NCBI GenBank assembly: GCA_902783215.1
Contig: CACZQD010000052.1
Coordinates: 1-6,206, forward strand
Length of the DNA: 6,206 bases
DNA from: an uncultured Erysipelotrichaceae bacterium
GTDB taxonomy: Bacteria > Bacillota_I > Bacilli_A > RF39 > UBA660
Reading direction: 5' to 3'
Below are positions 6,043 through 6,206 of this stretch, in pieces; within the stretch, counting starts at the first letter, position 1, and every line of letters begins with the position of its first letter. The notes below the pieces were generated by a model that did no database searches, was not told the origin of the DNA, and saw only the letters and a list, made by a program, of their open reading frames with translations. The position numbers were made by a program, and so were the translations under genes.

Positions 6043-6115
6043 GCTCCCGAGAGGATTCGAACCTCCGACAATCACCTTCGGAGGGTGATGCTCTATCCAA
6101 CTGAGCTACGGGAAC
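6039..6115 (-). tRNA. tRNA-Arg (anticodon CCG, reads CGG)
   Basis: The minus strand folds as a complete cloverleaf. The acceptor GTTCCCG pairs with CGGGAGC (one G-U pair). The D-arm is GCTC/GAGC, with A20 in the loop (an arginine identity base in well-studied systems). The anticodon stem TCACC/GGTGA closes the loop CTCCGAA, giving anticodon CCG. The T-arm is GGAGG/CCTCT around TTCGAAT. The discriminator is A, and CCA is encoded at 6039-6041. It lies 18 bases from a second tRNA-Arg with an almost identical body. Confidence 0.96.
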
Positions 6116-6133
6116 ATAAATGAATTATAAAAA

Positions 6134-6206
6134 TGGCGTCCTTGAGAGGATTCGAACCTCCGACACCCATCTTAGGAGGATGGTGCTCTATCCAACTGAG
6201 CTACAA
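6134..6206 (-). tRNA. tRNA-Arg (anticodon CCT, reads AGG), 5' end cut by window edge
   Basis: The cloverleaf is complete except for about four 5' acceptor bases beyond the right edge. D-arm GCTC/GAGC with A20, anticodon stem CCATC/GATGG, loop CTCCTAA (anticodon CCT), T-arm GGAGG/CCTCT, 3' acceptor strand CAAGGAC, discriminator G and encoded CCA at 6134-6136. The D-arm and T-arm are the same as in the neighbouring CCG tRNA, so the pair probably arose by tandem duplication with change of the anticodon arm and acceptor. The two are likely transcribed together. Confidence 0.94.

Noticed and set aside
1..6206. CRISPR array, insertion sequence or riboswitch
   Set aside because: There are no regularly spaced repeats, no transposase-like frame or terminal inverted repeats, and all intergenic gaps are under about 125 bases and explained by promoters and terminators.

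Overview
The window is a very AT-rich piece of a bacterial chromosome, and every supported gene is read on the minus strand. Several things point to a low-GC Firmicutes/Bacilli-type organism with a cell wall, perhaps an uncultured gut lineage: strong Shine-Dalgarno sites, AT-rich rho-independent terminators, sigma-A-like promoters, tRNA genes with encoded CCA, and a peptidoglycan-hydrolase-type CHAP protein. The lineage is an inference. The standard code fits: conserved Trp positions use TGG, and a conserved Arg of Lon is encoded by AGG.

In transcription order (high to low coordinates) the window holds two tandem tRNA-Arg genes, anticodons CCT (cut by the window edge) and CCG. Next is a monocistronic gene for a membrane-anchored, dockerin-like plus CHAP surface protein, with its own extended -10 promoter and a strong terminator. 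Then comes an operon with a clear sigma-A promoter: lon (ATP-dependent protease), followed by two tandem paralogous genes of unknown function. The three are separated by single bases and end at a terminator. Last, after a candidate extended -10 promoter, come a DedA-like COG2426/Sm_multidrug_ex membrane protein and the start of recG, which runs off the left edge.

The most notable observation is the order of the CHAP domain in the surface protein. The half that normally comes second (GDIVFF, the catalytic His in HVGIV, the IEGN motif and the last strand) precedes the half that normally comes first (the helix with the catalytic Cys in the WCAIFVAW motif). The break points are those expected of a circular permutation. 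The second is the pair of tandem paralogs translationally coupled to lon. They share C-terminal motifs and nearly identical start regions, which suggests a tandem duplication that carried its own ribosome binding site, and possibly a Lon-associated function. Promoter-embedded repeats upstream of lon and of the surface gene are candidate control elements.
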